A stretch of DNA of 64,000 nt, taken from NCBI GenBank assembly GCA_006538405.1, contig BJKQ01000007.1, positions 2,232,001 to 2,296,000 on the forward strand, written 5' to 3'. The notes below the pieces were generated by a model. That model ran no database searches, was not told the DNA's origin, and saw only the letters and a list, made by a program, of their open reading frames with translations. The position numbers and the translations under genes are program-made. Positions 1 to 12,200 of the stretch are shown in pieces. This DNA comes from Hansfordia pulvinata (taxonomy: Eukaryota > Ascomycota > Sordariomycetes > Xylariales). Each line of letters starts with the position of its first letter. Within the stretch, counting starts at the first letter, position 1.

Positions 1-3000
1 CCCAGACGAAAAAGGTTCGGTATGAGAGTGACCGTCCCGATGTCAGCTCCTTGTACAGCTCTGGGTATAAGTTGGCGAGATTCTCGTCCACATCCTTGTC
101 CAGTACCAGCGACAGGACAGGGGCAGCCGTGTAGACCGTGGCGTACCCTACGAGAAGCCAGTCCTGCGAGAAATGAGAGTCAGTCAAACATTCAAAAGAT
201 GCATGGGTCATCAATCACGGATCAGCAGCAGCGCGGCCTCATCTGCCATGAAACATACCTTGTAGAGACCCTCAGGTTCGAACTTGATGGCAATGCTGTA
301 CATCGTCTGGCAGACAGCAATGATCAGACCACGGTGAATGACAAATTGTGCGAGCTTAGCGCTCCGTTTGTAGCTGTTCCGCCCATGCCACACCAGCAGC
401 TTGGTCAAGTGGCAGAACTGCTCGATGGAGAAGTCCGCCGCCAGACTGGCTTGTCGACCCTCCTTACCAACAATACCCACACCGACATCGGCCGCTTGAA
501 TCATGGACACGTCGTTGCCACCGTCGCCAATGCAGCACACTCGCTTCTTGGTGAAGTCCTTGATCAGCCTGGCCACATCAGCCTTTTGAGTCGGCGAGCA
601 CCGGCAAGCCACCACGGTGGGCAGCCTGACGGCCACAGAGATGAACTCTGTGCGGAAATGCGTCAGGAACAACGTCAAGCTCTCGCCGTCAATCAGGAGA
701 CACGCATCCGTCTTGCTTCGGAGAAAGTCGAGGTGGTCCTGGGCGTTGTCCTTGCGCTTCAGCTTGGCCACCGTGTAGATGTATTGGCCCCGCGCGACCA
801 GCTTGGAGCTCACGGCAACACATCTCGCTGTCTCGACCTTGTCTCCCGTCAGCATCCAAATCTTGATTCCGGCGTTGCGGAGAAGCTCCAGAGACGGCTT
901 CACGTCTCGCTGAAGCTTATCCTCGACACCAGTCACGCCCAGCAACTCCAGGTCGTGCTCAAGGTTTTGGGCCACGACGCGTTGCATGCCAGCATCACGT
1001 CCGGCTATGGAGAGGGAGGCTTCCTGGTAGCTGTTGGAGAATTCGCGATACTGTCCCGCGGACAACTTCTTCCGGCCAACCACAAGCGTTCTCAGCCCTT
1101 CGCGGGCCATGTTGGCTGTTTCCTCATCCAGCCAGTCGTTTGCAGCCACAATGGAGGTCATGACCGTGTCTGCTCCTTTTTGATAGAACCATATCTCGCC
1201 GCTGTCCAGGTCTGGAGCGGCCACCTGGGCGACTTCGAAAAATTGCACAATGATACCCATGCGCTTGCCGTCAGAGGTAAAGGGGAACACGTCCAGTATG
1301 CGGACCTTGACCACGATCTTGCCTGTCTCGGTGGACTCCAGGGCCATCCCTTTTCGGTCCCGGTAGGCCAGGCGAAGTCCAACAGACTCGGTCCATCGTA
1401 CAATGGCAATCTCGTCAGGAGACGATGCTTGGTAGGAGGTGACGGTTTGGCCGTCCTCCTCCTCACTTGTGGGCGTGACGTTGTGGCAAAGAGCCAGAGC
1501 CAAGACGACATCCCGAACTCGAGACCCAATTTCTCTCCTGGTTCTTGTGGCGGTCGTGCCGCTGGGGGCGTTGTGGGCCGACGACGGAGTGACCAGCCCT
1601 TTGTCCGATGTGGTTCCAGCAAAGCCCTGTCGCACATACGCAGTGACTTCGTCCATGGCCTCGTTGGCGTAAGAGACTGTACCAACGTGAATCTTTTTCA
1701 TGTCCATTTCGTTCTGAGTCAGGGTTCCCGTTTTGTCGCTGAGGAGATATTCGATACGTCCCAGATCTTCCGGAATCGTACTCGTTCGAACCACGGCTCC
1801 GGCAATGCCCGGGTCTCTTTGAATGTACCAGGAGTAGGCGCTTTTGCCCATGTCCAGGTTCACGCGCAAGCTGATGGGCACGATCGTGGAGAACAGGACC
1901 AGGAATCGCATGATCTTGACGTACCAGACGTTGCCCCCGGTATTTTCGAACCCCTCAAGGGCAACAAGAAGAATCGACAAGAACAATGTCAGAACGCAAA
2001 GGATCTTGGTGAGTGAATTGATCTCATACTCGAGGAGACCTGTCTTGGAGCGAGAGGGCGAAGTAGACAATGCCGATCTTGTTTGCGGCCCCGTGTAGAT
2101 GATGACAGCCAAAGTATCGGCCTGAGAGGCGATGACCGTGTTGGCCCAAGCCGTATTGTCAATGGAAAGCGGTGCCGAATTGCTTCTATCGCCATTGCCA
2201 ATCTCGTCGTCCGTATAAGCCGCCTGGGCCTCAAGCTTGCTGGACATCAACTCGGCCGTACCGACGAATTCATTGACTTTCTTGTCAGGCTTGCCACCAG
2301 TGACTCGGACGCGAACCAGCTCCTCTACAGGTAGCGACTGTGTGAGAGGCGAAGCCAGCCGCAATTTCCAATCAGTCTCACCATCAAGTTGATCTGTTCT
2401 GATGAAGGTTTCTCCCGTAGGATTTTGGCTCTCGGCCGACTCTGGGGATTTGCCGTTGTCGACAGCTTTGCCTTTTACGGAGGAGCTGCCAGCGCTCTGG
2501 TCCGATTCCTCCTCAGTGTCCACCAGCAACGACTCGGGCCCAGATGTTTCCGTAACTTGGCCGTTGCTCTGTGTGGATTCGGGAGTGGTACATTTGAGAA
2601 TGACGACGTCAGCAGGCACTCGTTGGCCCTTGCTGAGCTTCAAAACATCCCCAACCTTGAGGTCACGAGATTTCTTGCTGGCTTCTACAGCGTAAGATGA
2701 CGCCTCGGGGCGGCCTTCACCCTCAGCCTGCTCCTCTTCCTCTTGGATGTCTGCGAGGCGATCCCGCTTTGCCTGTTGCCGCTGACCTTTGCGCAGGGAG
2801 GATGACTTGAGCTTGCGGGCCGGTCGCGAGGCAGAGGAACCGTGGCCGGGCTCCTCGAAGAAGAGAACCGTGTATTCCTCCGAGTTGGCCTCATTATCCC
2901 TTCGGCGTCGCTCAATATCGTCGTAGGCCTCCTTTCCCATCGTGATGACGAGGACAAAAGCCAAGGGCGCCACATACGTTGTGAGGTAGCCTATGCGCAG

Positions 3001-3675
3001 GGCGGGGATGGCCTGGGACAAAGCCACGAGGAGGAAGTACATGTTGAAGAAGAAGGAGAACTCGTTGTACAGAGTGACGGGCAAGAAGGTGAAGGCGGTG
3101 TATTTGGCGTTGGACACGAGGTTCGGAGGGAAGCGAGTCGTCTGAGAGGAGCCGACGGCTATGACACGGGAAGTTGAGGGATCGTCCTCTTCCTTGTCAG
3201 CGACATCGTCGTGGCCCTCGACCTGGTGGTTCGCACTGCTGCTTCGTCTGGACATGAAGCTGGGCAGTCTCAAAGACCTGCGGTCGCTTCCCATGGACCG
3301 CCGCTTGGAAGGCGGGGCGTGCTCGTCGAGCAGTGGGGCGTCGTCGCCGGCATGGCGAGCGCCATCTGAGTTGCGGGGGCTCTGGGGCTCGTCGTCGTCG
3401 TCGAGCAGGCCGAGGGCGTCTTGGTCGTCATCCCTGTCGCGGCCGAGATCCCCATAGCCGCGGTTGCGGTTGGAGGTGCGGCGCAGACCACCCATGCGAA
3501 GATTCCTCAGTGCGATACGGGGGGTTCGATGTGCGTGGGAGGAGTTGTCGGGCTGGGGGGAAAGCGAAGTGGTCGTGGGATCGAGTTCCTGAAGGTCTAG
3601 GTCGGCATCGGAGTCGGAGTCGTGGGTGGGGGAGTCGGGCGGATCGGTCGGGCGGTAGGGCGTTGAGGGCGGCAT
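1..3675 (-). CDS. NEO1: P4-type ATPase, NEO1/ATP9-like phospholipid flippase (3' end beyond window)
   Basis: P4 ATPase that moves aminophospholipids to the cytosolic leaflet of Golgi/endosomal membranes. The ATG at 3675 opens 1139 codons down to 259. An intron (164-258, GTATGT...CAG) follows, and exon 2 (163 to the edge) adds at least 54 residues including [20 protein letters not shown], a Neo1-type stretch. The first ~170 residues are acidic, Ser-rich and probably disordered. The first membrane hairpin lies near residues 195-245, the actuator motif DGETDWKLR in the middle, the phosphorylated Asp of [10 protein letters not shown] at about residue 647, and the hinge [10 protein letters not shown] at about 1050. 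No Cdc50-dependent feature can be judged from sequence. The last transmembrane helices lie outside the window. The Neo1 subfamily, rather than Dnf/Drs2, is inferred from the N-terminal membrane block and the C-terminal motif. Confidence 0.93.
164..258 (-). other. Intron of the NEO1-like gene
   Basis: On the minus strand the donor GTATGT follows the codons for GLYK, and the acceptor CTCGCAG precedes GAC TGG CTT CTC. The intron is 95 bases, phase 0. Reading through it meets a stop 15 codons later, while splicing restores a family-typical sequence ([12 protein letters not shown]). Confidence 0.9.
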
Positions 3676-6600
3676 CCCCGAATCGGGCTCATGCCTCTAG
3701 GGGAGGGTGTGCGGGCGGCCGGGGCCAGAGAGCCGTGTCTGTGTTGTCGTCAAGCGCGGGAATGGGAGCGCGCATGTGACAGAGAGTGGACGATCGGTTC
3801 GAAGGGCGTGGGGTTGACGCGGCTCCAGCGCGGTGCTGAACGTACAGCAGCAAGATCGAAGCCGGGCGGCAAGACGGATGCTGAAGATGAAGCTGTGGGG
3901 ATAGTTGCTTGTGCAAGGTGAAGGAGGATGCGCCGGCGTCGTCAGCGGGAGCTGCGTTGGAGGACGCCTGGCATCAAATGCGTGCGGCGGCCAAGCTACC
4001 TGCGCCCCCGAGTTCAGAGGTACCCTTACTAAGGGCTCGGCGTGGGGCCGGCCTCTACGAGTACTCATGGCCTGCAGGGCGTGAGGGCGACTTCCATCTA
4101 AAGTACATGTACATGTATAGGAGATGTAGGTTAGGTGCTGAGTGGTAAAAGGTGGTCGAACAAGGCACTGCATTCCGTCGGAATCATAATTGATAAGGAT
4201 ATCGACTCTCTACAAGTACCTGCAGCTATCTCGCATGTACAGACTGAACCTCGAGAATATGAAACTACCCGCCGCTCCCCACACTGCTGCGTCTCCAGAT
4301 TGCTCGGCCAAGTCCCCTCCATAGCCGGTAATCTGAGGTTTTGCAACAGTGACCTGCTCTCAACACGCTGGCACGACGAGGTCGCTCAGGGTCCAGTCAA
4401 GGTGGGCTGGCCTCAAGAGCAGCACGCGCGCGGCTCCGAGCACGCGTATTTGCTCCTGCGCGATCACATGTTCCGCGTGCGGGTGGAATACCAAGATGCA
4501 GTCGAGGAGCCGTCGATGCACCTGGAAGGTACGAGTACCAGCAATCAGTGGATGGAGGTATCGCGGATGAGGATGGGCAACCTCAGAAGTACCTACTCGT
4601 ACCTACCTTGGGTGTTTGTTGATTGAAGAGCTCGACCTCAGCGTCTTTCAGGCATTCAAGGCCTGAGGACAGATCGGGCAGGTGCGACCTGATACTCGAC
4701 GTGTCAGCACCCTGCAGGTGAGTACCTACCTTACATGTAGGTACCTTACCTTAACGTATGTGTTCTTCAAACCACGGAAGGTACCTAAGCTTCTACAGTC
4801 AGGGGATGACGTGATGGGACTGGATATAAGTCATATACCTACCCCTATGTAAAAACAGATCATCTCGAGTCTCAGTGTGTCGATTTTCCCTAATCAAGTC
4901 TTGCCGGTATCCTATAATGCGCCCTCGAATTCCACGGGCAATGCCGCAAGTCTGGTACGCGTGGAACGCTCTCCATTCCTCCAGCTTTACGCTTCAAAGG
5001 CTTCAACCCATATCTGCGTGGTCTGTGTGGCAGTCGGGATTGCCTAGATTACGTATTGGTCAACGGGCGGTGTCCATGCTTCAATGGCAGGATGGTCTGA
5101 GCAAATAAAGAGAGCCGAGCGAGTATACGATAATAACATAGATTGTCTTGGTGGCTTCTGAAGTAACTCACTTTTACGGGACGAGAGATGGATCGATCTG
5201 ATTAGTTAGTCGTTGGTCCCAGATCTACCCGAAGGGTTCTGGTAAGATCACATAGGGGGTCTCTAATCGCTCGCTTCAACGTGGCTTCCGACTGGTGATT
5301 AATGAGGCTCCGGCTTAGTAAACACGACGACGTCGTAGCCACGCAGCGCTCTCGAAATGACAAAGCTGATAGTTCATGGTATTGTGACGAGGCAGATCCG
5401 TCAGGCTGAAGCTGCACCTTGCTGCCAAGTCAAGCCCAGGCGCGCAACGAAGATGGCCCGCGATGTATGGAGACAATACGCGAAGACTTCGAGGCCAAGA
5501 AGGCAATCATGTGTACATCGTGATACGGAGGAGAGCGCCCTTCGTCTTTCGTAACTGATTTGGCGGGGAGCAACGGTGTGAAGTCAGCGGCGAAGAATCG
5601 ACCGACGTGGACATGCGACCACTCGCCACTGGCAGGTCTGCATGATAGTTCATGGACAACGTGGCGTCTTCCAAGTTGCAGCGGCCAAAGTAGTTTTCGG
5701 GTATGGCGGTCGCGCGACTATCCAGGAGTGAGGCTTTCCCAGGACTGACCGGGTGCCGGACAGCAAATAACCTCGTCCTTGCGATGATCTCAGACTATCG
5801 GCTCTTTTCCCTAGATCAGAATCAATGTTTCCAGACCCAGACTCTACTAATTTCAACACAACGACATGCAGAACTAGCAAGTACGCTGTCCTCAATCTTG
5901 GAAGGAAGCTCGGAGACATGGCCGTGAAAGCCATGGTCCCGCTTGCTGACCAAAGCCCGCAAGCCAGCAACGCCGGGCCCTCAGTCAAGGCCTGACTTCT
6001 AAGAGACACAAATATGCATCTTGTTCGCCTCGGGGGCGCCTCTCCTCGAAATAAGGCATGGCGATTCCTACTGTCTCCTGCTTCGAAACGAACCTCGAGA
6101 CCCAAGTAGAAGCGCTTCTGACCCGGTCGCGGATATTCCTCACATCCACAACGCCCTGAACGAGCTGTGGACTGATCAGGTGAACGAAGGCGCCGATGGC
6201 CCTCAGTCATGGAGCATATCAGCAGGCTCGCGCCCCCAAAATTGTTGTGCTGCTTGGCCATCATCAGAGGGTGGAAGCGAGGAGGATAGCAATCTTGGAG
6301 ATTTAGTGCGTGTGGTCTAGGGGGGGTTTGGTAATTTGAAGACGAAATGTGATCAGAGGAATAAGGCCTCCCTATCTGCAGTCGCACCATGTCGGTCAAG
6401 CTGTGCCTCAGATACAGAGGGTTAAGCTTGTTTTAGCGCTTGCTAAAGATAAAACCGACCGCCAATGATGCGTGGCTGAGAAATATTGCCCGGCCTGATC
6501 GCCAAGATGTGAATGACCAGCGTAGTTGAGTAGAGCTGGGTTCCTTGTTATTCTGTTCCCGATTCTGGTCCCAGATTTGTTGCACATCTGTCGGACACAC

Positions 6601-8003
6601 GTGCCAGATCTTTCAGCAGTAACCGCAGGCGACTGAATCAATATGACTAACTGACACTCAAGTTGACTAGCAGGTCCTTCATCCATCCTATCCGGCGGCT
6701 CTATGCCACAAATCGTGCAGTCCGAAGCTCCCAGTTCACATTTTCAGAGAATGGGCTCGGGCAGAGGTAAATCGCCGGGCCTCTTGACAGACACATGCGA
6801 ACTGTCGCAAGCTGAACTCTTGAGAATCAAAGAGCACGACGGCAATCATCCCATCCTTCAGGTTGGACAAGGTCTGGGCTTGCTTTGCTCGTGCTGCTGT
6901 CTTATGATCTGAGCTGTCCCAATAGCGACAACACTGTAGTCTACAGCCGGTACACCACCATCCACTAGGTGCAACAGATAGAAGAAAGTTTATGAGTCAT
7001 CCTCATCCAAGTCGCCGCCGTTGTCTTCCGAATAAAAGCGGGCGCGATGAGGGGATGGCGCTGACGAAGATGACTGGAGGGACTTGCGCACGATGAGATA
7101 CGGGATACTGGCCGTAATACCGGCTTCTTTGCACAGGATAAAATACTACGCGTTTCCGTTCTCTGCCGTTCTCTCACCGTCCCGTCGTAAGAAGTGGCAG
7201 AGGTAGTACCGTTAGGTAAAGTGGTACAGTATCTTATCGAAGGGCTGGAGGCGCGCCTGCCCGCCCATCGACCAGCACCACCTTTACTACAGCACTGAGC
7301 CTTATTCAGCGCGCCGATCCCGGCCACATTGTAGCGGGGCATTATCGGCCACTGCGCCGCCCCACGTCGACGACCACGACCGCCCGCCCGCAAACCAACG
7401 CGCAGCAGAGTCCAGTCACAGCTCGCAGGCGACGGCTTCGACGATAGATTCACCTCGATAGACTAGAAGGAAGCACCTTGCCTACTGCATTCGATCCAAC
7501 TCTGATCAAAGGTCTGCTTGCAAAAAGTGTCGGGTTTTAGTCGCCCCGTCTTGCACCCAGCACGCGCTGTGTGCATCCCCGACCCCTCCTTTCCCAACAG
7601 TCCACCAGTCCTGGTTGGGCTTGCTTCCATCGCCCAGCACGCCGTCAGACACCTGCCTCAGAGCCGGATGAGCTGACCGGAAAGAGAAGAAAACTACTTG
7701 CTATCCAGCAGACGCAGACACCACCAGAACCCTGTCTCACCTGGACCAGCCGAGACCGTCTCACCTCGTGAGTGTCCACCACCTTGTGTTGATGTCGCCC
7801 CGGGAGGGCCTCAACGGTGAAGAGAGGAAGGACCCAAATGTCTCAAACACACGGCAACTCTCGAGAAGAGGCTGGCGGCCGCGTATGGCTGGGATCCGGG
7901 CTGGCTTCTGCACAATCGCATGTGTTCATTCGCTCACACTTCACTTCACGCCACTTTGCCCAGAAACCCCATTCGGCGACGCAACGAATTCCCTGCATCA
8001 ACC
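3676..8003. other. Intergenic, 4.3 kb, no supported gene
   Basis: Shared upstream region of the NEO1-like gene (-) and the AIG2-like gene (+). The part next to NEO1 is GC-rich. The part from about 4700 to 6950 is richer in A+T. It contains copies of TACGAGTA (4056, 4594) and GTACCTAC-type words (about 4721-4760). Open frames here (for example 4135-4626 + and 5650-6399 -) show no recognisable domain or splice-supported extension. A degraded gene between 5150 and 6900 cannot be excluded. Confidence 0.6.
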
Positions 8004-9280
8004 ATGGCTGCTACCGATGCCCAGGCAGCCTCTACGGACGGCACCCACGCCGCCTTTGTCTACGGTGAGCAGCAGCCCCGGCCCCGGCATCTCTTGGGAG
8101 TAAAAAGGGCTGACGCGCGGCTCCAGGCACTCTGGTGAGACAACACAGCACGATCCCCAGCTCTTGAGCGCTTGCGCCTCCCTCTCAACACCAATGGCGT
8201 AGCCGAACGCGACGCGCATGCAGATCTGGGAGACGCAAGCGATAGAGTAGAAAGAGGCTGATAGAACCGACGATCGTCTCGCCCCCTTCATAGATGGCTC
8301 CCGAGGTCTTCTTCACCGTGTGCTACCGGTTCGCGACAGACAATGTGGCGCTGCTTAAGAGCCTGCACGAGTTCAAGCCCGCCGTGTTGCATGGGTACTG
8401 CCGCCGGTCAGTCATCCTCTGCACCTTCTCTTGTCCTATTCCTTTCCCTTTGCTCGAGTCAACTCTTACTTGGGAGGATAGCCGCGAAAAAAGGGGGGAA
8501 AACGGAGGGACTGAAGCAACATTGCTGCGGTTTCTGCGAGTGGTCTCGGGCATTTCAGTTTCTCCAGCGTTTCTCTCTCTCTCGTCTTCCGTCCCCTTTG
8601 ACACTCGGCATGCGAGAACATCACCCGCTGACACACTCCCAACGCGGCGGGCCGGAGCATCGCAGCCGCGTGCAGTACGCCGACTATCCGGGCATCGTCC
8701 CCGAGGAGGGCCACTCGGTGCGCGGCATGTACGTGACGGGCCTGACGGGCGCGAACCTGGCCAAGCTGGACCAGTTCGAGGGCAGCGAATACGAGCGGCG
8801 GACGGTCAAGGCGCGCCTCCTGAAGAAGAAGAAGACGGCCGAGGGCGGCGAAGGACAGGAGGGCAAGGAGGAGGAGGAGGAGGGCGAAGAGGAGGTTGAG
8901 TGCGGCGTGTACGTCTTTCTCAACCCGCGCCAGCTCGAGGACCGCGAGTGGGACTTTGAGGAGTTCCGCACGCAGCGGATGAAGCTGTGGACGCGCGAGG
9001 ACTACGGCTTCGCCGACACCGACCACCTCGCCGCCGCCGCGGACGAGGCGGCCGGAGGCCCGGCATCTGCAGCCGTGTGTGAGTTCCATCCTCTCTATCC
9101 TGATCCCTCCCCGCAATCGCCTCGTCTCCCAGAGAGTCTGGACCTTTCTTTTTCTATCGTCCGCCGTCGCCACCTCGCGATCCCACCGTCACCTAATACG
9201 GTGGAGCCCTACCGTGGCTAACTAGTGTGATTTTTTTTTTATTGCAGAAGCGGGAACAGCCTGACTGGAGGCAAAAATGA
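8004..9280 (+). CDS. AIG2-like / gamma-glutamylcyclotransferase-fold protein, five exons with an 8-base microexon
   Basis: Putative gamma-glutamylcyclotransferase, a cytosolic enzyme fold that releases 5-oxoproline from gamma-glutamyl substrates. Proposed exons: 8004-8064, 8127-8134 (8 bases), 8294-8406, 8666-9074 and 9248-9280, about 207 residues. Splicing gives FVYGTLMAPEVFF, the substrate-binding loop that opens this fold, then GYCRRRVQYADYPGIVPEEG and LDQFEGSEYERR, whose Glu matches the catalytic acid of the family. A Lys/Glu-rich insert near residues 115-140 (8820-8895) is low complexity and probably a lineage-specific loop. The last junction is uncertain. The best donor, GTGAGT at 9079, would join to AA and create an immediate stop (198 residues); the GTGTGT donor at 9075 gives KREQPDWRQK at the end. 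The substrate is not known. Confidence 0.85.
8127..8134 (+). other. 8-base microexon of the AIG2-like gene
   Basis: The sequence GCACTCTG sits between an acceptor (CTCCAG) and a donor (GTGAGA). It supplies the last two bases of Gly plus Thr-Leu of the invariant YGTL motif. Exon 1 ends in phase 1 with a single G before GTGAGC, and exon 3 begins ATGGCTCCC after CATAG. Without these eight bases the motif and the frame are both lost. Confidence 0.85.
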
Positions 9281-12200
9281 AGGCTCCTCCCAGGGACCCT
9301 ATCCGTGATTGTGGCTGGCCAGGGAGCAAAGGTCCTGTCAAACCAGCATGGTGGTGGCGAGCGCGCCGCACGGCTCAGGCTCGGCGTCAGGTCAGCGTTT
9401 GGGGGGGGGATCGGATCTCGTAATACGAGTGCTTGCTTAGGGCTCCCCATTCTAACGACGATCCCAGAGGTGCCCCATCCTTACCGGCGGCGACAAACAA
9501 TCACACCAAGAACGACCTGCAATGGCGAAAGGAGGCTCCGCGCGAGGCGCAAGGGAGGAGGCGAGCGAAGGCGTCGCCGCCCGTCACCCGCACACTCTCG
9601 AGTAGAAAATTCGTGGGCAATAAAGTTTAGCAGATTTACCTACTGTCCACGGGGCGCGACTGAATCAATGCGAGCGGCCGTTTGCCTCTTCGGGCAGGGT
9701 GGGAGGGCCGCGATGAGTCCTCTCAGGGCTGGAGCCTTCGCCACGGTTCATGTTGATTACATGACAGGACTGTAGGCCTGCCTGAAACACGCTTGCCCGT
9801 GCATGTGGGTAGGCTTTTCGGCCCGTGTCAGGAGAAGAAGGGCTGTTCTGCCTCTTCCACCCTCCGCAGTCTCGCGACCTCCGGATCGAGCCGGATCAAC
9901 TTGGGCCGCTGGCGCTTGTTCGTTGGCATTGCCCCCCCCCCCCCCCCCGAGCAATATCACATGTTATGCAGTAGGGTCGTCGTCTTTGCCTGCGCACCCT
10001 TTGGGGCTGGGACGAGTCGTCGGCGATCGCTGGCTAGTCACTACTCGTAGCTAGTTGAGCCTGGCGGTCGCCGACTGGCCAACGCGATGGCATTCCAGCC
10101 CGCGCCTGGCCGGATTCTTCCCCGCGCTGTGGCCAGCAGCCCAGCCATCGATCGGTGCGAGCGCGAGGCTCCCCTTCTAATCTACTACCGAGTGATGCGT
10201 CAAGCAGGGACGGGAACGGACAATGGCGGCCTGGTCGCTGGGCTTTCCTTGGTCCCCGAACTTGGATCAAGGCCAACGAGGTAGTCGTCTCTGGCTTTGT
10301 TCTCCGAGCGAGTCCTTTGTCTGTCGTCTTGTGCGAGTCGTGGACGGAGATCATGTGGGGAAAAAGAAAAGGAACTTGTGGCCCTGCCCGTCGCTGGCAA
10401 ACAGGGACACTGCCGGCGGCAAATGCTTTCCCGGGGCGGCCCTTGCCTCGCCTGTTCTTCCCTGCACTTGGGACGTCCCCCCTGAGTCATGCTCCGAAAA
10501 CCAGAGCCCGAGACCCACAGGGCGGCGGGCGGACCGCTGCGTAGGGCAGGTAGTCGAGTCGTAGGTAGGCAGTCATCAGGCAACGAGACCGTGGAAACTC
10601 GATAGGAGTCGAGTCCCTGGTCTACCGAACAATGGGCGGCGGGGTTTCTCTGAAGTCTTGCATTCCTTGCTTCTCATCGGGACCCCTGCTCGTGGGTGGA
10701 CGGGTCCGGTGGACATCACATTGCACGGCATCCATTGCCGTTCTCTTCGTGGCTGCGGCCTGGGCCACGAGTCAAGCAGCCTACTCGTAGACGCGCTGAT
10801 GTCATGAACAGCCAAAGGGGGGAATTCGTGCCCCAGCCGCCAGCCATCACAGCGCGCTTGTTGCGTGAGAATTTAGAACGGCGGGCCTCGCGATCTTCAG
10901 GAGCAGACTCCGTAGTGTATGCATGCACATGCCTAAATGCAAGCCACAAGGACCCGCTCGCGCGCGCGTGGTTTACGAGTAGGAGCACGGGTGCTTGTGG
11001 GTGGTAGGTGGCTGGGATGCGGGTTTTCGTGGGCTTCAGGGCCCTCGGTCAAAAAGTTTGCAGCCAGTGTCACCCCCGTGCTCTTTTTGGCGCAATACGC
11101 GTAGATCAGCGCCTGTCTGTCGGCGAGCCACTACACCTCGTCCTCTCCGGCGCCTCGCAAAGCAGGGCGCACCAGTACAAGCGGCATCTGCATCCTGCCT
11201 GTCTTGTGAAAGCGCCTCGCGGGCTGGACCGGGGGTCGTGAAAGGGTGTTGTTTTTCTCTCCTCGGGCTTTTTGTTCAGCTCGGTCGCGGGCCCGGGCGT
11301 AGTAGGGCCACAGATCTGAGCGGAAGCTCCGTCGCGCCTGCGCCTGAGGCATCCGGCTTGGCCTTATCGAACGGGGTCGTCTGTGTCTGCCGGCGATGGG
11401 GGACGCAGGGCCGAGGGATGAGTTAGCAAGGGCTAGGATCTGGAGACAAGTGCACACGCATCGCGGTTGTGAGATCCTTGGGTCGGGACGGAACCGGCAA
11501 CCCCACAGCTTCTGGCGTGGCGCGGCGATCTTTTGGAACAAGTGAATGCTTCTCGGCTTAGGCGCCGGTAGCGCCCCGCAGGATGTGCTGCACGCATCCT
11601 GTCTGCTGCGCGCCTCTTCCTTTTGACCTTTGCCACGCTAAGTAGAGCTTAGGCGCCCGCGTGCAGGGCATGTGTGGCTGGCCACTTGAGAGGAGAAGTG
11701 GAAGAAGAAGAGATACGAGTACCTACTCGTAGTACCCAGAAATAAACATCGGCCACACCCGGGCGGCGGCAAGCTGTCTGTTAATAGCTTGCAGGAGGTG
11801 ACCTAGCTGCAGCATCAGCAGCCCCAGGCCGCCCACCCACGAGCATACAGGTACGAGGACTCGTATCAGGCAGCCCGGAGAGAAACGTGTGTGGCTGGCG
11901 GTGAGCGAGGGGAGGAGAGCTGGAGGGCCGAAAGGAAGGGCAGGCGATGGCGACGAGTGTTCGGTACCAGGAAGGCGGTCGTCGGAGAGGGGAGAGGCAG
12001 AGAACGAACGAAAACTGGAGCGGCGACAGGGTTGGTATGTCTCGAAACGCAACGCCCTTGCAGGACGGCAGCCCCTGAGTAGAACATTAGACAGACGCGA
12101 GCGAGGGGATACGCGCGTGGGCTGTGGCAGATGGGACGAGGTGTGGCAGCAGAAGCAAACGGACAGGCGGGCGAGTGACGAACCACGACACGGGACAGGG

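Noticed and set aside
22..2016. Plus-strand open frame of 664 codons
   Set aside because: It is antisense to the NEO1-like coding exon, which has all P-type ATPase motifs; the antisense product has no domain.
5650..6399. Minus-strand open frame of 249 codons
   Set aside because: No signal peptide, domain, plausible splice extension or conserved-looking block.
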